Source: Gigaspora margarita
Lineage: Eukaryota > Glomeromycota > Glomeromycetes > Diversisporales > Gigasporaceae
Reading direction: 5' to 3'
DNA length: 64,000 nt
Assembly: GCA_009809945.1 (NCBI GenBank)
Contig: WTPW01000345.1
Location: 1 to 64,000, forward strand
In this document: positions 11,564-21,515 of the stretch, one piece after another
Numbering within the stretch: position 1 is the stretch's first letter
Layout: every line of letters begins with the position of its first letter
Position numbers and translations under genes: made by a program
Notes under the pieces: generated by a model
What the model saw: only the letters and a program-made list of their open reading frames with translations
Told to the model about the DNA's origin: nothing
Database searches by the model: none

Positions 11564-11636
11564 CTATAATGGCTTACATGAATGACTCCCTATGGATTGC
11601 ATCAGACCAGCAAACTCTAACAGACATTGTAGAAAC
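11564..11636 (+). pseudogene. LINE A RT fragment with the YADD-equivalent motif
   Basis: This 73-bp island between two hAT elements encodes MAYMNDSLWIASDQQTLTDI, the RT catalytic motif C region with the second Asp changed to Asn (YMND). It is in frame with the LINE A sequence before 10005 and after 13540 once both insertions and their duplications are removed. Confidence 0.85.
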
Positions 11637-13531
11637 TAGAGATGGACACTATGCACATGATGCATGTATGCATACATGCACATGGTCTAAGCAATTTAAT
11701 ACTAAAATGCACATACAAAAAAAATATTTGATAATAAATAACTTAATAATTTTGCTACCAAAATAACTATCTTGGTGTGACTAGTGCTTCTAGATTTAGT
11801 TTAGATCTGGTTCAATTTGAGTCTGATCTGGAATCAGACCAAACACAGACTCTAAAATTTATTAATTTCAACTTTAGACCAGACTCAAACTTAAGTCTGC
11901 AAACTAACTAAATCTGAATATATTTATATGTATTTTTTTGTACTGATCAAGTTTATTTAGTACATAAAGTTAGTAAAATTTTGTGAATCATAAGATTTTG
12001 TAGAATTTTATTAATAAAATTCTATAAAATCTTATAATTCACAAATTTTTATTAATTAATTCTAACTTTATGCACTAAGTAACCTTGTTCAGCACCTAAA
12101 AATATATTAAAACAGAAAAATTGTTTTTATTTTACTTAAAATTTGGAGAAAAAATGCATAATTTTAGATTTTTGATCAAAAAAGTCAAATTTATACATCT
12201 TTTCACCAAATTTTAAGTAAAATAAAAACAACTCTATCGATTTAATGTATTTTTAGATGCTAAACGCGATTACTTAATGCATAAAGTTAGAAATAATTAG
12301 TAAAAATTTATGAATAATAAGATTTTATAGAATTTTATTAATAAAATTCTATGATTTACAAAATTTTACTAATAAAGCCTTACTTAGTTCACAAAGTAAA
12401 CTTGTCCAGCACCTAAAAATACATTAAATTGGCAAAGTTGTAATTATTTTTCTTAAAATTTGAAAAAAGGATGCATAATTTTAGATTTTTGATCAAAAAA
12501 ATCAAATTTAAGTATCTTTTCTCCAAATTTTAAGTAAAATAAAAATAACTTTGCCGATTTAATGTATTTTTAGGTGCTAAACAATTTTACTTAGTGAATT
12601 AAGTTAGAATTAATTAGAAAGTTTTGTAAATTATAAGATTTTATAAAATTTTATTAATAAAATTCTATAAAATCTTATGATTCACAAAACTTTACTAATT
12701 AATTCTAACTTAATTCACTAAGTAAAATTGTTTAGCACCTAAAAATATATTAAATCACAAAGTTATTTTTATTTTACTTGAAATTTTGAGAAAAAATGCT
12801 TAAATTTGACTTTTTTGATCAAAAATCGAAAATTATGCATCTTTTCTCCAAATTTCAAGAAAAATAATTACAACCTTGTCAATTTAATGTATTTTTAGGT
12901 GCTGGACAAGTTTACTTAGTAAACTAAGTAAGACTTTATTAGTAAAATTTTGTGAATCATAAGATTTTGAAGAATTTTATTAATAAAATTCTATAAAATC
13001 TTATTATTCATAAATTTTTACTAATTATTTCTAATTTTATGCATTAAGTAATCGTATTCAGCATCTAAAAATACATTAAATCAATAAATTGTTTTTATTT
13101 TACTTAAAATTTGGTAAAAAGATATATAAATTTGATTTTTTTTGATCAAAAATCTAAAATTATGCATCTTTCTTCCAAATTTCAAATAAAATAAAAACAA
13201 TTTAGCTGATATAATGTATTTTAGGTGCTTAACAAGTTTAATTAATGAATTAAGTTAGAATTAATTAGTAAAGTTTTGTGAATAATAAGATTTTGCAAAA
13301 TTTTATTAATAAAATTCTATAAAATCTTATGATTCACAAATTTTTACTAATTAATTCTTACTTTTTGCATTAAGTAAACTTGTTTAGCATCAAAAAATAC
13401 GTATAAAATATTTAAATTCAAACTAGTTTGCAGACTTTAGACCAGAATTAGCTATAATGCATATAACATGCATGCATGCAGCATACCATGCGCATGCATG
13501 GTATAAAAAAATACCATTTTGCTCATCTCTA
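11637..13531. mobile_element. 1.9-kb non-autonomous hAT element carrying a palindrome array
   Basis: The ends TAGAGATG and CATCTCTA and the flanks GTAGAAAC and GTAGAAC (one base lost on the right) indicate hAT. The coding sequence rejoins as IVETANSFYK. The interior is a tandem array of palindromes (11990-13400). Near the ends are GCATGCATGCA-like hairpins. A truncated relative lies at about 37060-37530. No ORF of useful length exists. Confidence 0.9.
11990..13400. repeat. Array of alternating palindromes, period about 325 bp
   Basis: Two palindromes alternate. One is centred on TTTTATTAATAAAATT, with arms running out to TAGAATTAATTAGTAAA. The other is centred on TTTTGATCAAAAA, with arms running out to the AAGTAAACTTGTTCAGCACC module and TAAAAATACATTAAAT. 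The first centre recurs near 12010, 12342, 12657, 12983 and 13310. Spacing is 313-332 bp. Confidence 0.9.
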
Positions 13532-14490
13532 GTAGAACAGCAAACTCCTTCTACAAATAGAACAATATCAAGATGAACCCAGAAAAATCCTCATTAATAA
13601 CCAACTCGCAAATGAAAAACTCCTCGATTTGCTTTTATGATACAACAATAATAGCAAACAAAAAAACTACTCTGATGAAATACTAAGAACATGGTATACC
13701 TTAGGAAAAAACCCTATACACGTACAAAAGCTAATAATAGCAGAGGCAAAAGCTAGTCTGAGAAGGCTAGAATTAGCCAAAATAACTGAAAAACAGACAA
13801 CTATTTCATAAACAGTATCATTATCTCATGATTTCAATACTGCTTATTAGCCTCCTACCTTATGCCTGCACAACTACTCACCCTTACAAGGAGAAGTATG
13901 GTAGCAGTTAAACACAAAGCAAGATTGGCAAGAGGAGTACCAAACTCCTTCATTTTCTGTTCAGAAACTTACGCACTTAATACCTTTCAACAAGCCCAAC
14001 TGTCCATATTAACAACTACTCTATATAAGAACTTAAACAACCTAGACTTTAACAAATCAATTTTTAAATTATACCTTTAACAGCTACAAGATGCCGTAGC
14101 AGATACTACTTTAATACTAGAAACATCTTCAGTATTTTCAATTAACTAAATATATACACATACCTGCCAAACTATACTAGCAAGTTATCAGCTAGGTATA
14201 CAATTCTGTCAGCCCCTTCTAGCTTGGCCCATTTCTATAAAACTAAAAGAAACAACCATCAATACAATTATTGCCCAATACTATAACAATACTTGGCTCA
14301 AGCAAAAGTTCAACCAATATGTGGTATTCTGCATTAAACAGTTCTTAAATTACAACAACACATCTTTGGTGATATGGACGCAGTTCCACTACAATATAAA
14401 AAAAACCCCTCGAGGTCACAACCGAAATGGTTTGAAGAAATTAAGAATGCTATTATTACATACAAAAATCCTAATACAACATATATGTAC
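13532..14490 (+). pseudogene. LINE A RT thumb and connecting region
   Basis: Translation resumes with TANSFYK-stop-NNIKMNPEKSSLI, the segment that follows RT motif C in this LINE type. Protein-like sequence then continues in shifting frames (for example KKTTLMKY, RRLELAKITEKQTT, SIKLKETTINTIIAQYYNN) to about 14482. It has several stops and at least two frameshifts. Domain function cannot be assigned beyond the RT downstream region. Confidence 0.7.
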
Positions 14491-15089
14491 TAGTGTTCTA
14501 ACCTGGGTAAGTATCACTCAGGTCACCCATGGATGGATAGGTGACCCAAGTTGAGTTATGCCTACCCGAGTGGTCAACTTGCGGGTGACTTGCAGATTAC
14601 TCGTAGGTCAACCTGCGGGTCACCCATGGTCAACCCGCAGGTCAGTGACCCTTATGGGTTGGTTATAATATACAGGAAGTTAATCTGCAATAAATAAATA
14701 ATATTTGATCTTTTTTGATCTTTTTTTTTTTAACGTATTTTTTTTTCTTTTCCTTTTATTTAAATTTTTTATTTTTTTTTATTTTATTAAATTTTTTTAT
14801 TTTATTTATTTAAATTTTTTTTATAACATTACATTTTTTTTATATTTTTTAAGATCTTTTCGATCTTTTATTTAAATTTTAAATCAAAAATGTCGAATAC
14901 AAGTAACATACATTAACCAATACACATGCAATACAATATGCATATTACACTACAACACTCGGTAAGTATTACAGAATCAGAAAAATTTTAAATCAGAAAT
15001 GTCGAATACAAGTAACATATATACTAAGATTAGTATTAGTTTTTTATGTTTTTGTTTTTTTTGTTTTTTTTTTTTACTAACTATTTCTT

Positions 15090-15480
15090 TTTTCTATAGG
15101 TTTTGTATATTGCTAACAAAGTAAAATGGCATAATATTCAGAGATCTTGACCTAGAAGTGTTGGAACTAACTAAGATAAGTATTGGTTCTTTTTTTTGCT
15201 TGTCTTCTTTTTTATTTTTCATTTTTTTTTTTGCTAAATACTCCTTTTTTTTATAGGTTATGTGTACTACTAGGAAGAGTGGAATGGCGTGAAGATTTAG
15301 AGATTTCAACTTAGAGATCTCAACCTGGAAGTACTAAAACTAAGTACTAGTTTTTTTTTGTATTTCTTTTTATTTTTTTCATTCTTTTTTGCTAATTACT
15401 TCTTTCTTTTATAGACTTTGTGTACTGCCAGCAAAAGGAAATGGCATAAACATTCAGAAATCTCAACCCAGAAAGGGTGA
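15090..15480. repeat. Internal tandem repeat, unit about 150-170 bp
   Basis: Units begin near 15095, 15255 and 15415, with a fourth diverged one near 15752. Each has a T-rich stretch, CTATAGGTTTTGTATATTG, then AATGGCATAA-CATTCAGAGATCTTGACC and a GAAGTG-TAGAACTAA segment. The array is internal to the hAT element at 14491-16203. Confidence 0.75.
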
Positions 15481-15536
15481 AACGGCATAAAGATTCAGAG
15501 ATCTTGACACGAAAGTGCTAGAACTGGTACAAGATA

Positions 15537-15690
15537 AAAGAAGTTACAAAAATCAGGTGATTTTTTAGGGGGGAGGAGAGTAAATAATGTTAAAATTATA
15601 TATAGGAACCTGACCAAATCTATATTAAAGAAGGGGAGAGGGGAGTAGGCCTTTAATAAAAAATAATCAGGTGATTAATGACATGGCCCT
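15537..15690. mobile_element. 154-bp pyrimidine-biased MITE, copy 1
   Basis: The ends, AGTTACAAAAATCAGGTGAT and the inverse of GGGCCATGTCATTAATCACC, belong to a family also found at 17394-17546, 31716-31872, 49383-49532 and 50726-50881. All copies carry a purine-rich run (AGGGGGGAGGAG or complement) and ATATATAGGAACCTGA. TA targets are visible at the better copies. Confidence 0.85.
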
Positions 15691-16715
15691 AAGTATTTAT
15701 TCTTTTTTCGTGCTTTCTTTGTTATTTGTTCTTTTTTACTAATTACTTTTTTTCTAGTTTTTGTATACTGCTAGGAAGGTTAAATAGAAGAGATTCGGGA
15801 ACTGGTTAATCACATTATAGTTGTTAACGGGTTTGTTAAGAGCATTACATTAGTACCAAGAATGGAGCGATTAGTTAGTTTAGTAGTTGATAGTTAGATT
15901 AGCACGAATGTGTAAAAATTAAATAAATTTAAATAAAAATATAAACTTAGTTTCGGTATTTTGGGATAGTTTCAGAATTTTAGTATAATTTTTTAAAATA
16001 AGTTTCAGGCAGCATCATTATCTACAGGTGACCCGTAACAGAATTTTTTTTATTACCTAGTGTTCACCTGGGTTACCCAGGTGGCCCACCCGCAAGTGAC
16101 CCATAGCAGAATTTTTTCTATTACCTAGTGTTCACCCAGGTCACCTGGGTAACCCACTCGCGGGTGATCCGAGTTAGGATTTTTGTGATGGGTCAGAACA
16201 CTAATATGTACCCAACCTGTTCATACTAGATAAATGGACAGGTAAAAAGAAAGGATAGATAATAATGAGAGATCTGAAAATAGGCAAAATCACAAGTATC
16301 TCTACTCAGGAGATTAAAGCAAAACATTATATACAAATGCACGAGCATGTACCTCAACTCATACCTTGTACTCAATGCGATATTGATGATCTTTCCCTAC
16401 AATTACAACCATGCAATATCAATATTATAAACAATACTATATACTACATACAGATCGACTATAAATGCAGGCTATACACTAACCTAAAGGAAATAGAGCT
16501 TGCAATTAAACAGACAAAGGAGTATACCAATACATACCATACCACAACTAAATGTACATACACACCCCTCAAATGTCCACTAACTGCTTTTCATAACCCC
16601 TCGATTGAGCTCTAGAAAATGCTGACCTTTTACAATTTCTTAAAACAAGACGTCACAATATATTTAACCTTACAAAAACAAAAATTGTCAGACAATACAA
16701 CCAAAACAATCATTG

Positions 16716-16894
16716 AGGACCCCGAAATATACATAGATAGGTCAGGTTAATTATAGAGTTACTAAAAAAGGAAGATCTGCGGAAAAAACTTTAAAAATAA
16801 GCAAAAAAATTACTATAAATGGAAAAGATCTGCATAAAAACCTCAAAAATAAGCAAACTCATACCTGACCTATCTATGTATATTTCGGGGTCCT
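16716..16894. mobile_element. 179-bp MITE with 8-bp target duplication, copy 2
   Basis: The TIR AGGACCCCGAAATATACATA is repeated inverted at the other end. The flanks are AATCATTG (16708-16715) and AATCACTG (16895-16902). It is a clear relative of 2156-2335, with the same interior words AGATCTGC and AAAAATAAGCAAA. Confidence 0.9.
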
Positions 16895-17393
16895 AATCAC
16901 TGCCAGCCTCTTTGGAACTTAAAATATACCTTTTGGTTGCTATACCGAAAACTGGCCTACACCTGTAAATGCTCTTCTAACCCTGTTAGCCTTCAATCTA
17001 ACAACTCTCCAAAACAATACAAAGGTAAAGGTCTTCACCAATAACAAAAAATTAAAACAACTACTAGAACATATAAAACAAATGAAATTCTACAAATTCT
17101 GCAAACTGGAAAAAGCTCTCTATTCTACGATACTAATGATTGTAAAAGTTCTACTTGAAAACAAAACACTCGACATAATACTAGATAGTAATCTAAAAAT
17201 CAACAATATCACTAACATCTTTTCTCTAAGTATTACCTCTAACCACTTTCTATATAACAGATATATGCCGAAAATACTAAACCTGCTCTGCATACTACCA
17301 CTTAAATACTATATCAAAAAACTGCACTATATATGGGGTCTCATTAACTAGAAAAATCAATAACGCATTTCAATATGGACAGAATATAATATA

Positions 17394-17546
17394 AGGGCCG
17401 TGTCATTAATTACCTGATTATTTTTTATTAGAGGCCTACTCCCCTCCCCCCTCTTTAATATAGATTTGGTCAGGTTCCTATATATAATTTTAACATTTTT
17501 TACCTCCCTTCTCTTTTAAAAAATCACCTGATTTTTGTCACTCCCT
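17394..17546. mobile_element. 153-bp pyrimidine-biased MITE, copy 2
   Basis: It starts AGGGCCGTGTCATTAATTAC and ends ATTTTTGTCACTCCCT, flanked by TA. It is the family member with the CCCCTCCCCCCTCTTT run on the + strand. It separates the LINE A RNase H remnant from the CCHC ORF. Confidence 0.88.
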
Positions 17547-18044
17547 TAAACTAAAATTGTATATTGGAATATTTTACATATAATGATAGGCCTAAAGCTC
17601 TATATACAAGTATCAAAACCTCAAACATTAAGAGCTTTAAAACCAAACTCTTCATGGAAGAACTCCCTATCCATCTACTTCTATATATGAGAAATTCGAC
17701 ATGGAACCCCAATCACTTCTGTGCCCATTGTTGTTTGGAACCGGAGGATATTGTGCATCTCTTAACCTATCCTGCTAGGCCTCGGATAAAGATCAAACAT
17801 ATACTGCAAGACTTGGTGCAGAAGATCAAGCTTCCCCTTAGAGACCAGGACACATTTATCTCTACTTTCCTCGATTACCATACTAGAAAGAAGATACTTC
17901 TTGGCTTTATAACATGTAATATGCTGGCCCCTTTCCCGACTTTAACACAAAAAACCAAATATGCTGCACAACTCCACTGTGACTTAATAAAATACATATA
18001 CGATGAGATATAGTTACCCTCCTGACAAGTATAGTACTCTGAGG

Positions 18045-19269
18045 AGCATAGCGAACTTTTATTGTGATTGGTTAGGTTTTGTAGATCATTTCGTGATTTT
18101 ATTTGCCAATTGACCAATCAAATTATGAGACGATCATAGTATAACGAAGACAACATTGGTCTTTAAACTTTATTTACACATCATTATATACACAAAAAAT
18201 ACCCTTTATAATCCTATAAAGAAAAAATAGAGCTTTATTATCTGTTATTGTAAATCAATGAATTTTATCTATTCAATTAATAAACACCAATTCTATTCAT
18301 TTTTTCGTACGTTTTCATTAAATTCCACGGATGATACTACCTCAATTTAAAATATAAACCCTACTAAAATTCACTTATACACTTTTACCAACAATATTAA
18401 CCTAAATCCTAACTTAATTTTTTTTTTNNNNNNNNNNNAAAAAAAAAAAAAGCTAAAAAAATGCACCTTAAAAAATTAAAAAAAAAATCGCACATAAAGA
18501 ACTACATTTCAACATTATCCAACTTTAACATTATCCGTGATATTAAATTGCTAATAACTACTCACTATTGAAGTCACCTATCATGAAAATTCCATTAAAA
18601 CTTCGTACTGTCATTCAGTATTGAACGTGAAAAGAAAAATATTAATAAAGATAAAAAAAAATACAGTAAAATAAAAGTTTTAAAAATAAAATAGTAAAAG
18701 TATAGAAAAGAACAAACATACCATCTAACCTATTGTTTATAAATTATAAACGTCATGGTGAAATTATACAGTCAATAACGAACCTCTTTAACGAACTTTG
18801 GATATAACGACCTCAAAATTTTAAAATTTCATAACAGTTTAGTTTTTTGATCTAAAAAGAATCTTGATTTCTTAAGAAAACTTAGTAATTTTCTATTACA
18901 ACCTTTTTTTCTTCTAGAACTGTCAGCTGTTATAGAAAGAGTGACCATATAAAAAAAGAAAATATCAAAAAAAAAGAAAAAAAAGTTTAAATCGCATAGT
19001 TTAAAGATTACAAACTAAATATAGAAAGTTTTAGAATACTCAAAAGTAACTCTCATCTAACTTCTGAATTATTTTACCAATCACTGAATTATTTTGATGA
19101 CTTGTAGAGCAGAAGCTATAGTTTCTAAATTTTTATACTATAACTCTGCGAATTCGCATTTGTGGCTGCGAATTCAATTCTCGTGACAGAAAATCGTTAC
19201 TTTAATATGACTTTAGTATGACGAAATGATCTACAAAATCAGCCAATCACAATAAAAGTTCGCTATGCT
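18045..19269. mobile_element. 1.2-kb Mutator-like (MULE) non-autonomous element
   Basis: TIRs of about 50 bp begin AGCATAGCGAACTTTTATTG at both ends (27 bp identical, then near-identical through TAGATCATTTCGT). The 9-bp flank ACTCTGAGG is perfectly duplicated (18036-18044 and 19270-19278). Long TIRs with a 9-bp duplication are the Mutator signature. The interior is AT-rich, includes an 11-base N gap at 18428-18438 and has no MURA-type ORF. It sits just after the LINE A stop codon. Confidence 0.9.
18768..18948. mobile_element. Possible pogo-like MITE inside the MULE
   Basis: ACAGTCAATAACGAACCTC near 18768 and, inverted, GGTCACTCTTTCTATAACAG near 18948 resemble each other and the ends at 60518-60726. 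The interior repeats AACGAAC/ATAACGACCTC words. The TIR match is imperfect and the TA flanks are weak, so this is tentative. Confidence 0.4.
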
Positions 19270-19278
19270 ACTCTGAGG

Positions 19279-19856
19279 TGCTTCTCTTACTCCCACCTAT
19301 ATCAGCTCCTATCTTCACTCAAACCACGCCTCCTACAATAATACAAATTAACTCAGCAATAAAATGACACATTGATTTAAATTCCACTAAGCCAAATCTT
19401 ATACTCATAGACTAGAGGTCTACGACCAATCTAGCAAAAATTAGGTTGAGAGTAAATAATGAATATATAGCTCTTATTACTATTTCTCTTAGCTTAGTAC
19501 CTTCTATATATGTAAATTTATATATATACAACTTACTAAATTTAATAAAGAATATAGAGGATAGACCTCTCTTTAAAAAAAAATTTTTAGCAAATTTGAT
19601 TAATTAGTTGTCAAAATATGTTAATTTAAAAATTAAAAAAAAATTACTAAAAATGATTTGTCCTTTTCTACTGACTCACCCCTATATATCGATTACTAAC
19701 CAAATAAGATATATATCGATACTCAATACCCCTGCTAATTTTTATCAATAGTAATAGTAATCAATATATATCTGGTTAATTGATATATATCTAATATGAT
19801 ATCAATTATTATTATTATATTCACATAATCATGCTTTTTGCAAATTTTTAAATGTT
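19279..19856. other. LINE A 3' flank and AT-rich repeat remnants
   Basis: The first part continues the LINE A 3' region after the MULE target. No gene is seen. At 19640-19690 there is the inverted match to 2430-2460. From about 19780 the sequence TATTCACATAATCATGCTTTTTGCAAA also occurs at 57365 and, diverged, at 33825, so this is internal sequence of the CGTAA-end element family into which the next foldback inserted. Confidence 0.5.
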
Positions 19857-20611
19857 CATATTGGCTGATTTAAGGAATTGCAAATAATTTTTGAACCACT
19901 AGTCCGTTTTGGATGATTTAACTACCAAAATGTTCGTCTTAATGAGACGATTCTAACAAGTCCAAAATCGCCAAAATCTAATCACAGGATCCAGAGATCG
20001 ATCAAATTTTGTGAGATTTTAATAGTATTGTTAGAATTACTATGTAAATATCTTTAACAGTGAATAACGTTTGAACCACTAGTCCGTTTTGGATGATTTA
20101 ACCACCAAAATGTTCGTCTCAATGAGACGATTCTAACGATCCCAAGATCATCAAAATCTAATTACGGGATCACAAGATCGTTAAAAATTAGTATAAAGGC
20201 TTATTTACAAATCTCATGGGTTTTTTTATATTGCAGTACTGTAAAAACCCATGAGATTTGAAGATAAGCCTTTATACTAATTTTTAACGATCTTGTGATC
20301 CCGTGATTAGATTTTAATGATCTTGGGCTCGTTAGAATCGTCTCATCGAGACGAACATTTTGGTGGTTAAATCATCCAAAACAGACCAGTGGTTCAAACG
20401 TTATTCACTGTTAAAGATATTTATATAGTAATTCTAACAACACTATTAATATCTCACAAAATTTGATCGATCTCTGGATCCTGTGATTGGATTTTAGCAT
20501 TTTTGGGCTTGTTAGAATCATCTCATTGAGACGAACATTTTGGTAGTTAAATCATCCAAAACAGACCAGTAGAGCAAAAGTTATTGGCAATTCCTTAAAT
20601 CAGCTCATATG
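19857..20611. mobile_element. 755-bp foldback element
   Basis: CATATTGGCTGATTTAAGG at the left end is mirrored by CTTAAATCAGCTCATATG at the right. The two arms of about 370 bp meet near 20230. Each arm contains two copies of a GTCCGTTTTGGATGATTTAA plus TTCGTCTCAATGAGACGA module. A comparison with 57390-57415 gives the likely empty site. No ORF is present. Confidence 0.88.
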
Positions 20612-20894
20612 TTTTTTTGGTTTCAAAGTGCCTGCTTGGGGCATAGGATTTATTTAGTTTACACATCGGGAAATTACACTTGGATGAGAGTACAACTAGC
20701 CACACGTACACTTTTGGTGTCTAATTTAAGTGGTCTGCCTGAAGGTTCCACACTAGATGCTATACCTACAACCTAACTACGGGAATTGTCCATTTAAACT
20801 CTCTGATCTTCTGCTCTTTAACTAATTTCAACTATTTTACTAGTATCTGCATTACTTATATAGTTTGGACCCCAGATCATTTACTGCCTTGGCC

Positions 20895-21515
20895 TTTAGG
20901 ATAAGGATAGGAATCATATAGTCATTAGTTGATTAGTCAACGATTAGTCGACTAATCGACTAAATTTTTCATAGTCAGTCGATCGATTAGTCAACTAGTT
21001 GATTAGTCGACTAATCGACTAATTGATTAGTTGATTAGTCAATTAATTGACTAGTTGATTAGTCGATTAGTCGATTAGTCAATTAGTTGACTAGTTGATT
21101 AGTTGATTAGATGACTAATCGACTAGTCGATTAGTTGACTAATCGATTAGTTGATTAATCAATTAGTCGATTAGTCGATTAGATTCATCATCTATTTATA
21201 TTTTCATTACTATATTTCTAATATTCATTTTTTTTGTATATTTATTGACTAGCCAATTAATCAACTAATTGATTAATCAACTAATCGACTAATCGATTAG
21301 TCGATTAGTCAATTAGTTGATTAGTCGACTAATTGACTAATTGATTAGTCGACTAATCGACTAATCGATTAATCAACTAATCGATTAGTCAATTAGTCAA
21401 CTAATTGATTAGTCAATTAATCGATTAGTCAATTTTTAGTCAGTCGATGACTAACAGTTTTAGTTGACTGACTAATCGACTAAAAATTTTTAACCAATTT
21501 CTATCCTTACCTTAG
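20895..21515. repeat. GATTAGTC/GACTAATC palindromic array
   Basis: About 600 bp consist almost only of the 8-base word GATTAGTC, its complement and variants (GATTAGTTGACTAATCGAC). The ends AAGGATAGGAATC and GATAGAAATTGG-like sequence (inverted) and the flanks CCTTTAGGA/CCTTAGGA suggest an inserted element with an 8-9 bp duplication. It lies within the tRNA-headed retroposon. An unrelated 70-base stretch (21185-21250) sits in the middle. Confidence 0.8.

Larger units (their letters stand above)
14491..16203. mobile_element. 1.7-kb non-autonomous hAT element with GGTCACCC-rich ends
   Basis: The ends are TAGTGTTCTAACC and GGGTCAGAACACTA. The flank ATATGTAC is perfectly duplicated (14483-14490 and 16204-16211). 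Sub-terminal regions repeat CAGGTCACCC/GGGTGACC words. The LINE A frame rejoins across it as NTTYMYPTCSY. The centre holds a tandem array and one MITE; no transposase ORF is visible. Confidence 0.93.
16204..18016 (+). pseudogene. LINE A C-terminal part: RNase H-like domain and CCHC
   Basis: The first piece (16265-16615, MRDLKIGKITSIS) is open for 116 codons. After the MITE at 16716-16894, ALLTLLAFNLTTLQNN and KVKVFTNNKK resemble the RNase H helix and TDS strand, with the catalytic Asp changed to Asn. After the MITE at 17394-17546, the ORF at 17564-18013 has CAHC followed by DIVHLLTYP, the C-terminal LINE zinc knuckle (CX2C...HX4C) with the last Cys lost. The TAG at 18011-18013 is probably the true ORF2 stop. 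Decayed and non-functional. Confidence 0.75.

Noticed and set aside
16265-16615. Independent 116-codon gene
   Set aside because: It is flanked by LINE A coding sequence in a consistent order and is interrupted next to a MITE; best read as part of LINE A ORF2.
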